This document shows positions 1 through 5,522 of a DNA stretch of 7,124 nt, piece by piece (positions within the stretch are counted from its first letter, which is position 1; every line of letters starts with the position of its first letter). The DNA comes from Bacteroidetes bacterium GWA2_30_7 (GTDB taxonomy: Bacteria > Bacteroidota > Bacteroidia > Bacteroidales > GWF2-33-38), in the NCBI GenBank assembly GCA_001768155.1, contig MENC01000095.1, positions 1 through 7,124 of the forward strand, read 5' to 3'. Both the position numbers and the translations under genes were made by a program. The notes under the pieces were generated by a model. The model did no database searches and had not been told where the DNA came from. It was given only the letters and a program-made list of their open reading frames with translations.

Positions 1-397
1 GAATTGTACGAAGTTCTTTTGCAACTTGTGCCAGTTGTTGCATTGTGAAATCGGGATTACGCATTACTCCAGAGCTTAGAAAAAGTCCTTCAATATAATT
101 TCGTCTGTAAAAATTAATTGTAAGATCAACAATTTCCGTAACTGTGAAAGCGGCTCTTTTAATGTCGTTGCTCTTGCGGTTAATGCAATATGCACAATCG
201 TAAATACAATTATTTGTAAGTAGTGTTTTGAGTAATGAAATACATCTTCCGTCGTCGGTAAAACTGTGGCAAATACCTGCATAAATTGCATTTCCAAGCT
301 CTCCTTTTGTATTTGGTCTGTTACTTCCGCTTGATGAACATGATACATCATATTTGGCACTAGCTGACAATATTTTTACTTTTTCTGCAATTTCCAT
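1..397 (-). CDS. Radical SAM protein, putative DNA modification/repair family (3' end outside window)
   Basis: Only the N-terminal 132 residues are present; the gene runs off base 1. The start chosen is the ATG at 397. Residues 64-71 read CIYDCAYC, the CxxxCxxC motif whose three cysteines bind the [4Fe-4S] cluster of radical SAM enzymes. Around it lie KYDVSCSSSG (15-24), GICHSFTDDGRCISLLK (41-57) and INFYRRNYIEGLFLSSG (94-110). I recognise these as typical of the radical SAM family annotated as a putative DNA modification/repair protein (TIGR03916, 'rSAM_link_UDG'), which often occurs beside a DUF4130/uracil-DNA-glycosylase-like partner. That partner would lie beyond base 1, so it cannot be checked here. 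The extra cysteines C20, C43 and C52 before the motif also belong to the family pattern. The reaction and substrate are unknown. A reading frame at 76-360 on the same strand is only an out-of-frame shadow. The family call rests on recalled motifs. Confidence 0.88.
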   Translation of the reverse strand, partial: MEIAEKVKILSASAKYDVSCSSSGSNRPNTKGELGNAIYAGICHSFTDDGRCISLLKTLLTNNCIYDCAYCINRKSNDIKRAAFTVTEIVDLTINFYRRNYIEGLFLSSGVMRNPDFTMQQLAQVAKELRTI

Positions 398-439
398 TTT
401 GCTAATTAATTTAGCAAATATACTAATTCAATTAGCAAA
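398..439. promoter_or_regulatory. Two abutting 21-bp palindromic units, probable repressor operator
   Basis: Bases 398-418 form a perfect inverted repeat with arms TTTGCTAA and TTAGCAAA around a 5-bp centre. Bases 419-439 are a second 21-bp unit in exact tandem, identical at 17 of 21 positions, with an inner perfect palindrome CTAATT-C-AATTAG (423-435). The first unit abuts the radical SAM start codon, and the pair overlaps the likely -7 promoter element. This geometry (one 21-bp repeat, about two helical turns, covering promoter and start) is what a dimeric repressor binding cooperatively would use. The binding protein is unknown. Confidence 0.6.
415..422 (-). promoter_or_regulatory. Candidate -7 element for the radical SAM gene
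   Basis: On the minus strand these bases read TATATTTG, a full match to the Bacteroidota -7 consensus TAnnTTTG, ending 17 bases upstream of the ATG at 397. A TTTG lies further upstream at 436-439, but the spacer is only 13 bases rather than the usual 19 or so, so the -33 part is doubtful. The element straddles the junction of the two palindromic units, so a bound repressor would block it. Confidence 0.45.
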
Positions 440-504
440 TGATAATGTTTTTAGTAATTTTTATTATCTTAGTTTGAAAAATTTTGTTGTATGATAAAAA
501 ATAA

Positions 505-703
505 AAATGTCTAAAAATAGGCACACACAGGAATACAGATTTCTATTTTGCTCACACATACTCTTCTTGGGAAAGAGGACTTAGTAATTGTTACGAAACA
601 ACATGGTTTCATTCTACTTCCAGCAGAGTTTCCTAAAAGGGATTCTGAGTCAATTAATAACGCAGAGTCCCTTTTAGGCAATATCATTAAGTTAAGGTAT
701 TAA
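505..703 (+). pseudogene. Decayed IS30-type transposase C-terminal fragment
   Basis: One frame (505-636) contains FYFAHTYSSWERG (541-579), which closely matches the conserved YFADPYSSWERG segment of IS30-family DDE transposases, just before the region of the catalytic Glu. That frame then loses similarity and stops at 634-636. A second frame, shifted by one, reads HGFILLPAEFPKRDSESINN (610-661) and ends at TAA 701-703; its FPK sits close to where intact IS30 transposases have NGLIRxxFPKGTDF. The gap between the two blocks is 49 bases instead of about 36, which explains the frame change. The fragment has no start codon and no N-terminal domain, so it cannot be functional. The IS30 assignment rests mainly on one motif, and it overlaps the palindrome-rich element downstream. 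Confidence 0.55.
632..678. repeat. Long hairpin in the left end of the repeat element
   Basis: CCTAAAAGGGA (632-642) pairs perfectly with TCCCTTTTAGG (668-678). The stem extends inward through TTCTG (643-647) and CAGAG (663-667) with one G-T pair, giving 16 pairs around a 15-base loop. It has no T-run after it, so it is not a standard terminator. A further CCCTTTTAGG copy lies at 930-939. Confidence 0.75.
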
Positions 704-744
704 TTATCTAATACTGAGGAATCCCGAAGACGACCGTAGGTTGC

Positions 745-914
745 GACCAAAGGTCTAATGTGAATAACCCCAAATAAAATTCGGGGTTAAACATAACAAA
801 TTACTGAATCTTGAATGGATTCAATATAATATTCAACCCATTCTGGGTTAATTTCAGCTTTGATTTACCCTCCGATACAATCGGAGGTTATTCAAATTCA
901 AGTCTTTCAGACTT
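745..914. repeat. Array of six short hairpins
   Basis: In order: GACC/GGTC (745-755, 4 bp); TAACCCC/GGGGTTA (765-789, 7 bp); TTGAAT/ATTCAA (811-824, 6 bp); AACCCA/TGGGTT (835-849, 6 bp); CCTCCGA/TCGGAGG (869-887, 7 bp); AAGTCT/AGACTT (900-914, 6 bp). All arms are perfect, loops are 2-11 bases, and centres are 24-40 bases apart. The stems are different sequences, so these are not copies of one repeat. The array lies wholly between the inverted termini at 677-696 and 912-931. It may be a structured RNA or a folded single-stranded DNA substrate; the sequence does not say which. Confidence 0.65.
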
Positions 915-993
915 AACTTAATGACATTGCCCTTTTAGGAGACTCGCTATATAATTTAAACTATTTAGTTTAGAATAACTCTAAATTAATTCG

Positions 994-1001
994 TAAATTT
1001 G
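994..1001 (+). promoter_or_regulatory. Candidate -7 element for the GPx-mnmD unit
   Basis: TAAATTTG matches the Bacteroidota TAnnTTTG consensus and ends 12 bases before the ATG at 1014. A weak -33 candidate, TTTAG (969-973), lies 20 bases upstream. The implied leader is very short and has no Shine-Dalgarno sequence. The promoter lies just outside the repeat element that ends near 945. Confidence 0.5.
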
Positions 1002-1013
1002 TAAAAAAAGACA

Positions 1014-1553
1014 ATGAAATATTTATTAATTATGTGTCTGTTTTTTTCTGCAAAAGTTAATGCTCAGGATATTCGTAATTTTTACGATTTTAAAGTAAAA
1101 GCTATTAATGGCGAAGAGTTTGACTTTTCTCAATTGAAAGGCAAAAAAGTAATGCTCGTAAATACCGCTTCAAAATGTGGGTTTACTCCACAATATGCTA
1201 AACTTGAAGAAGTTTATAAAAAATATGGCGGCGAAAAGTTTGTAATTATCGGATTTCCTGCAAATAATTTTTTCAGTCAGGAACCTGGTACAAATTCCGA
1301 AATTGAAGAATTTTGTAAAAGTAAATATGGAGTAACTTTTCCTATTATGGAGAAAATCTCGGTTAAAGGAAAAGACATACATCCTGTTTATAAGTGGCTG
1401 ACAAATAAAAAGCTAAATGGCGTTTTAAATTCTAGTGTAAAATGGAATTTTCAAAAATATCTTATTGACGAAAATGGTAAATTAGTTGCAACATTTTCAA
1501 CATCAACAAGCCCCGATAATGAAGCTATTATAAAATGGATTACTGAAAAATAA
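1014..1553 (+). CDS. Glutathione peroxidase-like thiol peroxidase with signal peptide
   Basis: This 179-residue protein has the GPx fold signatures: NTASKCGFTPQY (50-61) with the peroxidatic Cys55, FPANNFFSQEPG (81-92) with Gln89, and VKWNFQKYL (142-150) with Trp144 and Asn145, completing the catalytic tetrad. Cys101 in EEFCKSKYGVTFP is placed like the resolving cysteine of the non-selenium GPx enzymes, which in practice often use thioredoxin rather than glutathione. The first 17 residues (MKYLLIMCLFFSAKVNA, then QD) look like a Sec signal peptide with cleavage after Ala17, so the mature enzyme should act in the periplasm. Cys8 lies inside the hydrophobic core and does not make a convincing lipobox. 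It would reduce hydrogen peroxide or organic hydroperoxides. The stop codon overlaps the mnmD start (TAATG), so the two are probably co-translated. Family call is firm; the reductant is inferred. Confidence 0.93.
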   Translation: MKYLLIMCLFFSAKVNAQDIRNFYDFKVKAINGEEFDFSQLKGKKVMLVNTASKCGFTPQYAKLEEVYKKYGGEKFVIIGFPANNFFSQEPGTNSEIEEFCKSKYGVTFPIMEKISVKGKDIHPVYKWLTNKKLNGVLNSSVKWNFQKYLIDENGKLVATFSTSTSPDNEAIIKWITEK

Positions 1554-2212
1554 TGCTGAAAATTATTTCTACTTCTGATGGTTCTAACAGTATTTTTAAT
1601 GAAAATATTGGTGAGAGTTATCACTCAGTTAATGGGGCAATTCAAGAATCACAACATGTATTTATTGATGCAGGTTTAAGTCAATTATCTCTTAACAAAA
1701 TTTCAATTTTTGAAGTTGGATTTGGTACAGGTCTTAATGCTTTGCTTTCTTTAATATACTCAGAAAATAACTCTATCAAAATAAATTATGATGCAATTGA
1801 AATTAAACCATTAGAAAAAAAATTATATGAAAAATTAAATTATAACGAATTTTTAGGGAACAAATTTCAATCACAATTTCTTAAAATTCATGAAATTGAA
1901 TGGAATAAAACCTTTCAAATTTCAAAAAACTTTGTTATACAAAAGATTAACGACGATTTGAAAACATATAAATTTATGAAATCATATAATTTGTTTTATT
2001 TCGATGCTTTTTCGCCAAACGTTCAATCTGAGTTATGGTCGAAAGAAATATTTTATAATATTTTTTCAAATATGTTAAGTGGCGGAATATTAGTTACTTA
2101 TTGTGCAAAAGGCGAAGTTCGTAGATGCCTGAAAGATATTGGATTTTATGTTGAAAGAATTACCGGACCGGTTGGAAAAAGAGAAATGATTAGAGCAATA
2201 AAACCAATTTAG
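1553..2212 (+). CDS. mnmD: tRNA 5-methylaminomethyl-2-thiouridine methyltransferase MnmD
   Basis: A 219-residue single-domain enzyme equivalent to the methyltransferase half of E. coli MnmC. It uses S-adenosylmethionine to convert nm5(s2)U34 to mnm5(s2)U34 in the wobble position of certain tRNAs, downstream of MnmE/MnmG. Visible signatures: ESYHSVNGAIQESQHVFI (21-38), the SAM-binding motif FEVGFGTGLNALL (53-65), the acidic residue Glu83 after the second strand, FDAFSPNVQSELW (150-162), the glycine-rich SGGILVTYCAKGEVRRCL (176-193), and the closing GPVGKREMIRA (205-215). The FAD-dependent oxidase half of the MnmC fusion is absent, as is usual outside proteobacteria, so the protein should act on nm5 rather than cmnm5 intermediates. 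The ATG at 1553 shares its first base with the stop of the GPx gene. A terminator follows about 45 bases after the stop codon. Confidence 0.9.
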   Translation: MLKIISTSDGSNSIFNENIGESYHSVNGAIQESQHVFIDAGLSQLSLNKISIFEVGFGTGLNALLSLIYSENNSIKINYDAIEIKPLEKKLYEKLNYNEFLGNKFQSQFLKIHEIEWNKTFQISKNFVIQKINDDLKTYKFMKSYNLFYFDAFSPNVQSELWSKEIFYNIFSNMLSGGILVTYCAKGEVRRCLKDIGFYVERITGPVGKREMIRAIKPI

Positions 2213-2255
2213 TGCTATAAAAGTCCCAAAGCCAAAGCCTCAAATTTCAAATTCC

Positions 2256-2288
2256 AAAAAAAAAGCTACCCTTTTAAGATAGCTTTTT
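2256..2288. terminator. Bidirectional rho-independent terminator between mnmD and rplT
   Basis: AAAAAGCTA (2260-2268) pairs with TAGCTTTTT (2280-2288) around an 11-base loop containing a further small CTT/AAG pairing. Read on the plus strand it ends mnmD with a run of five T. Read on the minus strand it ends the thrS-infC-rpmI-rplT operon with a run of nine T (the A-run at 2256-2264). It sits exactly between two convergent genes. Confidence 0.85.
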
Positions 2289-2306
2289 CAATTTTTGAAA
2301 GTAAAA

Positions 2307-2651
2307 TTATTTTACTGTATTTACAACAGCTTCAAATGCAAGTGGATGATTCATTGCTAAATCGGCAAGTGATTTTCTGTTTAAAAGAATTCCTTTTGAA
2401 TTTAGTTTTCCAATAAATTGAGAATAAGACATTCCATAAGGTCTAACTCCTGCATTTATTCTGGTAATCCATAAAGCTCTGAAATTTCTCTTTTTGGTTC
2501 TTCTATCACGGTATGCGTATTGCAAACCTTTTTCGTAAGTGTTTTTGGCAACTGTCCAAACATTTCTTCTACCAAGGAAGTTACCTCTGGTTTCACTTAA
2601 AACCTTTTTTCGTCTAGCTCTTGAAGCTACTGAATTTACTGAACGTGGCAT
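2307..2651 (-). CDS. rplT: 50S ribosomal protein L20 (bL20)
   Basis: The 114-residue basic protein begins MPRSVNSVASRARRKK and contains the L20 signatures TRGNFLGRRNVWTVAKNTY (21-39), YAYRDRRTKKRNFRALWITRIN (45-66) and the globular C-terminal part with YSQFIGKLNSKGILLNRKSLADLA. Length is normal for the family. L20 binds 23S rRNA early in 50S assembly; in several bacteria it also represses its own operon. It is the last gene of the thrS-infC-rpmI-rplT operon and is followed by a strong terminator. The 106-base spacer upstream, longer than the other gaps in this operon, can fold into an extended hairpin. There is no Shine-Dalgarno sequence before the ATG. Confidence 0.97.
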   Translation of the reverse strand: MPRSVNSVASRARRKKVLSETRGNFLGRRNVWTVAKNTYEKGLQYAYRDRRTKKRNFRALWITRINAGVRPYGMSYSQFIGKLNSKGILLNRKSLADLAMNHPLAFEAVVNTVK

Positions 2652-2668
2652 AAATTTTTACATTTTTT

Positions 2669-2713
2669 GAATGGTTAGCGTTCCGATTATTATCGGAATC
2701 TTTCGGCTAATTC
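2669..2713 (-). promoter_or_regulatory. Extended hairpin in the rpmI-rplT spacer, candidate translational control element
   Basis: Read as minus-strand RNA, TTCCGAT (2698-2692) pairs with ATCGGAA (2687-2681) around a four-base AATA loop. Below an asymmetric internal loop (CGAAAGA opposite a single C), TTAGC (2710-2706) pairs with GCTAA (2679-2675), and GAA (2713-2711) can pair with TTC (2671-2669) beyond a CCA bulge. The structure ends 17 bases before the rplT start and has no T-run, so it is not a terminator. Location suggests control of rplT translation; the regulator is unknown. Confidence 0.5.
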
Positions 2714-2757
2714 ACTCTGGTTAATTACTAATTTTTACTATTAAATAAAAACATTTT

Positions 2758-2955
2758 TTATTTTAAACCTAAAAGTCTTTTAATATTACTTTCATCAGAT
2801 TGAGCTACCATAGCAGTTTTTGTTAAGTCTCTCTTTCTTTTGATAGTCTTTTTAGTTAAGATGTGGCTTTTGAAAGCATGTTTTCTTTTAATTTTTCCTG
2901 TTCCGGTAATATCGAATCTTTTTTTTGCACCGGAATTTGTCTTCATCTTTGGCAT
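2758..2955 (-). CDS. rpmI: 50S ribosomal protein L35 (bL35)
   Basis: A 65-residue, strongly basic protein beginning MPKMKTNSGAKKRF and ending MVAQSDESNIKRLLGLK. The opening MPKMKTxSGAKKRF, the central TGTGKIKRKHAFKSHILTKKT (18-38) and the length are all typical of L35, a small component of the 50S subunit. It lies 23 bases downstream of infC and 106 bases upstream of rplT, in the conserved infC-rpmI-rplT order. No Shine-Dalgarno sequence precedes the start. Confidence 0.97.
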   Translation of the reverse strand: MPKMKTNSGAKKRFDITGTGKIKRKHAFKSHILTKKTIKRKRDLTKTAMVAQSDESNIKRLLGLK

Positions 2956-2978
2956 TATACAATTATTTATTTGTGAAT

Positions 2979-3545
2979 TTATTTATTTTTAGGTTTTGGT
3001 GTTAAAATCATGAACATTCGTTTTCCTTCGAGACGTGGATATTGTTCAATTTTAGCATAATCTTCTAAATCGGCAGCAAATTTTTCAAGTAATTTTTTTC
3101 CTTGTTCATTATACATAATCGAACGACCTTTAAAAAATACAAAAGCTTTAACTTTTGCTCCTTCTTCTATGAATTTTATTGCATGTTTTAACTTGAAATT
3201 AAAGTCATGTTCATCAGTATTTGGACCAAATCTAATCTCTTTAATAACAACTTTAACAGTTTTAGCTTTTTGCTCTTTTAATTTTTTCTTTTGTTGGTAA
3301 AGAAACTTTTGTAAATCAACTATTTTACATACTGGAGGGTCGGCTGTAGGAGAAATTTCTACTAAATCTAGTCCTAAATCTTCTGCCATTCTTAATGCTT
3401 CCTGAATAGATAAAATGCCTTGTGTATCAATGTTTTCACCAACTACTCTAACAAATTTAGCACGTATTTGAAGATTAATTTTATATTTTAATCTTTCGTC
3501 GTCTGGTTTTCTAAAAAACCTTCGTTGAAAATTCTGATCAGCTAT
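2979..3545 (-). CDS. infC: Translation initiation factor IF-3, AUA start codon
   Basis: IF-3 binds the 30S subunit and rejects non-initiator tRNA and non-canonical start codons. The reading frame is open up to an in-frame TAA 24 bases before 3545 and contains no ATG, GTG or TTG until Met53 (3389). Starting there would delete the IF3 N-terminal domain, which is clearly encoded upstream: IRAKFVRVVGENIDTQ and ILSIQEALRMAEDLGLDLVEIS (within 27-65). The ATA at 3545-3543 lies 8 bases after a GGAGG (3558-3554), giving a 188-residue protein of normal length. The C-terminal domain carries KVVIKEIRFGPNTDEHDFNFKLKHA and the family's closing LEGKRMFMILTPK. An unusual infC start is a known device for IF3 autoregulation (AUU in E. 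coli). thrS ends 36 bases upstream and rpmI starts 23 bases downstream. Family certain; start strongly supported but not proven. Confidence 0.93.
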   Translation of the reverse strand: MADQNFQRRFFRKPDDERLKYKINLQIRAKFVRVVGENIDTQGILSIQEALRMAEDLGLDLVEISPTADPPVCKIVDLQKFLYQQKKKLKEQKAKTVKVVIKEIRFGPNTDEHDFNFKLKHAIKFIEEGAKVKAFVFFKGRSIMYNEQGKKLLEKFAADLEDYAKIEQYPRLEGKRMFMILTPKPKNK

Positions 3546-3553
3546 AGCTTTGT

Positions 3554-3558
3554 CCTCC
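3554..3558 (-). promoter_or_regulatory. Strong Shine-Dalgarno sequence of infC
   Basis: The minus strand reads GGAGG within AAGGAGG, 8 bases before the ATA at 3545. It is the only strong Shine-Dalgarno sequence I see before a gene in this window; thrS, rpmI, rplT and the thrB-linked small ORFs have none. Its position decides the infC start. Confidence 0.85.
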
Positions 3559-3581
3559 TTACTTTTTTAATTTATAATATG

Positions 3582-5522
3582 TTATATTTTAGTTAATTCT
3601 TCTGAAACTTCTTTATTTATATATGTTGCAAATCCTTCAATTGACATTACACCCTTGTCTCCGTCTCCTTGCTTTCTTACTGCAATTGTCTCAGATTCAA
3701 ATTCTTTCTCACCAACTATAAGTAAAAATGGGATTCGTTTTAACTCGTTGTCTCTTATTTTTTTACCTATTTTTTCGTTCCTATCGTCAACGAAGCTGCG
3801 AATATCGTAATTATTTAACAAATTTAAAACTTTTTTTGCATAATCATTAAACTTTTCGCTGATAGGAAGTATAACAACTTGCTCTGGAGTAAGCCATAAT
3901 GGGAATTTGCCGCCTGTATGTTCAATTAAAACAGCCACAAATCGCTCCATTGAGCCAAAGGGAGCACGATGAATCATTACTGGACGATGCTTTTGATTAT
4001 CTGCTCCAATGTACTCAAGTTCAAATCGTTCGGGAAGATTATAATCAACCTGAATTGTTCCAAGTTGCCATTTTCGTCCAATCGCATCTTTTATCATAAA
4101 GTCTAACTTTGGACCATAAAATGCAGCTTCTCCTTTTACAATAATCGTATTTAATCCCTTTTCCTGAGTTGCCTCAATTATTGCTCGTTCGGCTTTTTCC
4201 CAATTTTCGTCTGAGCCAATATATTTTTCTCTATTTTCGGGGTCATGAAGCGAAATTTGTGCTGTATAATCTTTAAAATCAAGAACTTTAAAAATATAAA
4301 GAATTATATCAATAACTTTTATAAATTCCTCTTTAAGTTGGTCTGGAGTACAAAAAATATGAGCATCGTCTTGTGTAAAACCTCTAACTCTTGTAAGTCC
4401 ATGTAATTCACCGCTTTGTTCGTAACGATAAACTGTACCAAATTCTGCTAGTCGCAATGGTAATTCTTTGTATGAATGAGGTTTATCTTTGTAAATTTCG
4501 CAATGATGAGGACAATTCATAGGTTTAAGCAAAAATTCTTCGCCTTCGCAAGGTGTATGAATTGGCTGAAACGAATCTTTTCCATATTTTTCGTAATGCC
4601 CCGATGTTACGTATAATTCTTTTTGTCCGATATGTGGAGTTATAACTTGCAGATAACCATACTGTTTTTGAACTTTTTTAAGAAATTGTTCTAATCTTTC
4701 TCTAAGTTGAGCACCTTTTGGCAACCATAATGGCAACCCTTGACCAACTCTTTGTGAAAATGTAAATAATTCTAATTCTTTTCCAACTTTACGATGGTCT
4801 CTTTTTTTAGCTTCTTCGAGCATTACAAGATATTCGTCGAGTAATTTTTGTTTTGGAAATGAAATTCCGTAAATTCGGGTTAGTTGTTTATTTTTTTCAT
4901 TTCCTCGCCAGTAAGCTCCTGCAATACTTAATAATTTAATTGCCTTAATATATCCAGTATCAGGAAGATGTGGTCCACGGCACAAATCTGTAAAATTTCC
5001 TTGTTTGTAAAGTGTTATTGTTCCGTCTTCGAGTTCCGAAATTAACTCAACTTTGTAATTATCTCCTTTTGTGTTAAATAGTTTTAATGCTTCTGCTTTA
5101 GAAATATCATTGCGAGAATAGGCATTTTTTTGCTGAACTAATTCTTTCATTTTAGCTTCGATTTTTGGCAAATCGGCTTCTGTAATTGTCTGAATTCCAG
5201 AGTCAACATCGTAATAAAAACCATTTTCTATTGCTGGACCAATTCCAAATTTAATTCCAGGATATAACGATTCTAATGCTTCAGCCAAAAGGTGTGCCGA
5301 TGAGTGCCAAAAGGCATGTTTGCCTTCTTCTTCTTCCCATTTATGAAGCTTAATTCTTGAATTTGTGGTAATTGGGCGAGTTAAATCCCATAAATTATTA
5401 TCGACTGTAATTGATAAAACAACATTAGCTAAACCTTCGCTTATACTTTTAGCTATTTCATAACCGGTAACACCCGCAGGGTATTCTCTTACAGAATTAT
5501 CGGGTAGGGTAATTTTTATCAT
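3582..5522 (-). CDS. thrS: Threonine--tRNA ligase
   Basis: This 646-residue class II synthetase attaches threonine to tRNA-Thr in the cytoplasm. All domains are present. The N-terminal TGS domain covers about residues 1-61. The editing domain has the HxxxH motif H73-SSA-H77 and C181/H185 (LCRGPH), which clear mischarged Ser-tRNA-Thr. The catalytic core shows PMNCPHHCEIY (334-344), motif 2 with YRYEQSGELHGLTRVRGF (365-382), QDDAHIF (384-390), and motif 3 HRAPFGSMERF (518-528). The expected catalytic zinc ligands are C337, H388 and H518. The anticodon-binding domain follows from about 545, starting PEQVVILPIS. Length matches the family. It is the first gene of the operon with infC, rpmI and rplT, behind a textbook Bacteroidota promoter. 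A plus-strand frame at 3899-4099 is a shadow. Confidence 0.98.
   Translation of the reverse strand: MIKITLPDNSVREYPAGVTGYEIAKSISEGLANVVLSITVDNNLWDLTRPITTNSRIKLHKWEEEEGKHAFWHSSAHLLAEALESLYPGIKFGIGPAIENGFYYDVDSGIQTITEADLPKIEAKMKELVQQKNAYSRNDISKAEALKLFNTKGDNYKVELISELEDGTITLYKQGNFTDLCRGPHLPDTGYIKAIKLLSIAGAYWRGNEKNKQLTRIYGISFPKQKLLDEYLVMLEEAKKRDHRKVGKELELFTFSQRVGQGLPLWLPKGAQLRERLEQFLKKVQKQYGYLQVITPHIGQKELYVTSGHYEKYGKDSFQPIHTPCEGEEFLLKPMNCPHHCEIYKDKPHSYKELPLRLAEFGTVYRYEQSGELHGLTRVRGFTQDDAHIFCTPDQLKEEFIKVIDIILYIFKVLDFKDYTAQISLHDPENREKYIGSDENWEKAERAIIEATQEKGLNTIIVKGEAAFYGPKLDFMIKDAIGRKWQLGTIQVDYNLPERFELEYIGADNQKHRPVMIHRAPFGSMERFVAVLIEHTGGKFPLWLTPEQVVILPISEKFNDYAKKVLNLLNNYDIRSFVDDRNEKIGKKIRDNELKRIPFLLIVGEKEFESETIAVRKQGDGDKGVMSIEGFATYINKEVSEELTKI

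Larger units (their letters stand above)
626..945. mobile_element. Palindrome-rich, MITE-like repeat element with inverted termini
   Basis: Bases 677-696 and 912-931 are inverted repeats of one another (19 of 20 match; CTTAACTTAATGACATTGCC on the right). The similarity continues outward through CCTAAAAGGG and GAGT-T to about 626 and 945, except that the left end carries about 37 extra bases (642-678), which create a second inverted CCTAAAAGGG. The roughly 215 bases between the repeats hold a row of small hairpins and no credible gene. Element-like termini with no transposase inside suggest a non-autonomous mobile repeat. No clear target-site duplication is visible. I associate similar termini with dispersed repeats in Bacteroidota, but cannot verify that here. 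The exact ends are approximate. Confidence 0.5.

Noticed and set aside
76..360. A 94-residue minus-strand frame
   Set aside because: It overlaps the radical SAM gene in another frame; the overlapping frame carries the family motifs continuously from 397 to 1.
436..439. TTTG as -33 element for the radical SAM promoter
   Set aside because: The spacer to the -7 element is 13 bases, too short against the usual 19 or so; more likely just an arm of the second palindromic unit.
708..794. A 28-residue minus-strand ORF (begins MFNPEFYLGLF) inside the hairpin element
   Set aside because: It is short, has no ribosome-binding or promoter signal, and its sequence is largely dictated by the hairpin arms; better explained as part of the repeat.
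1170..1382. Minus-strand 70-residue frame opposite the peroxidase gene
   Set aside because: Antisense shadow of a clearly coding GPx gene.
3899..4099. Plus-strand 66-residue frame within thrS
   Set aside because: It lies wholly opposite the catalytic domain of an intact thrS and has no start signal or recognisable features.
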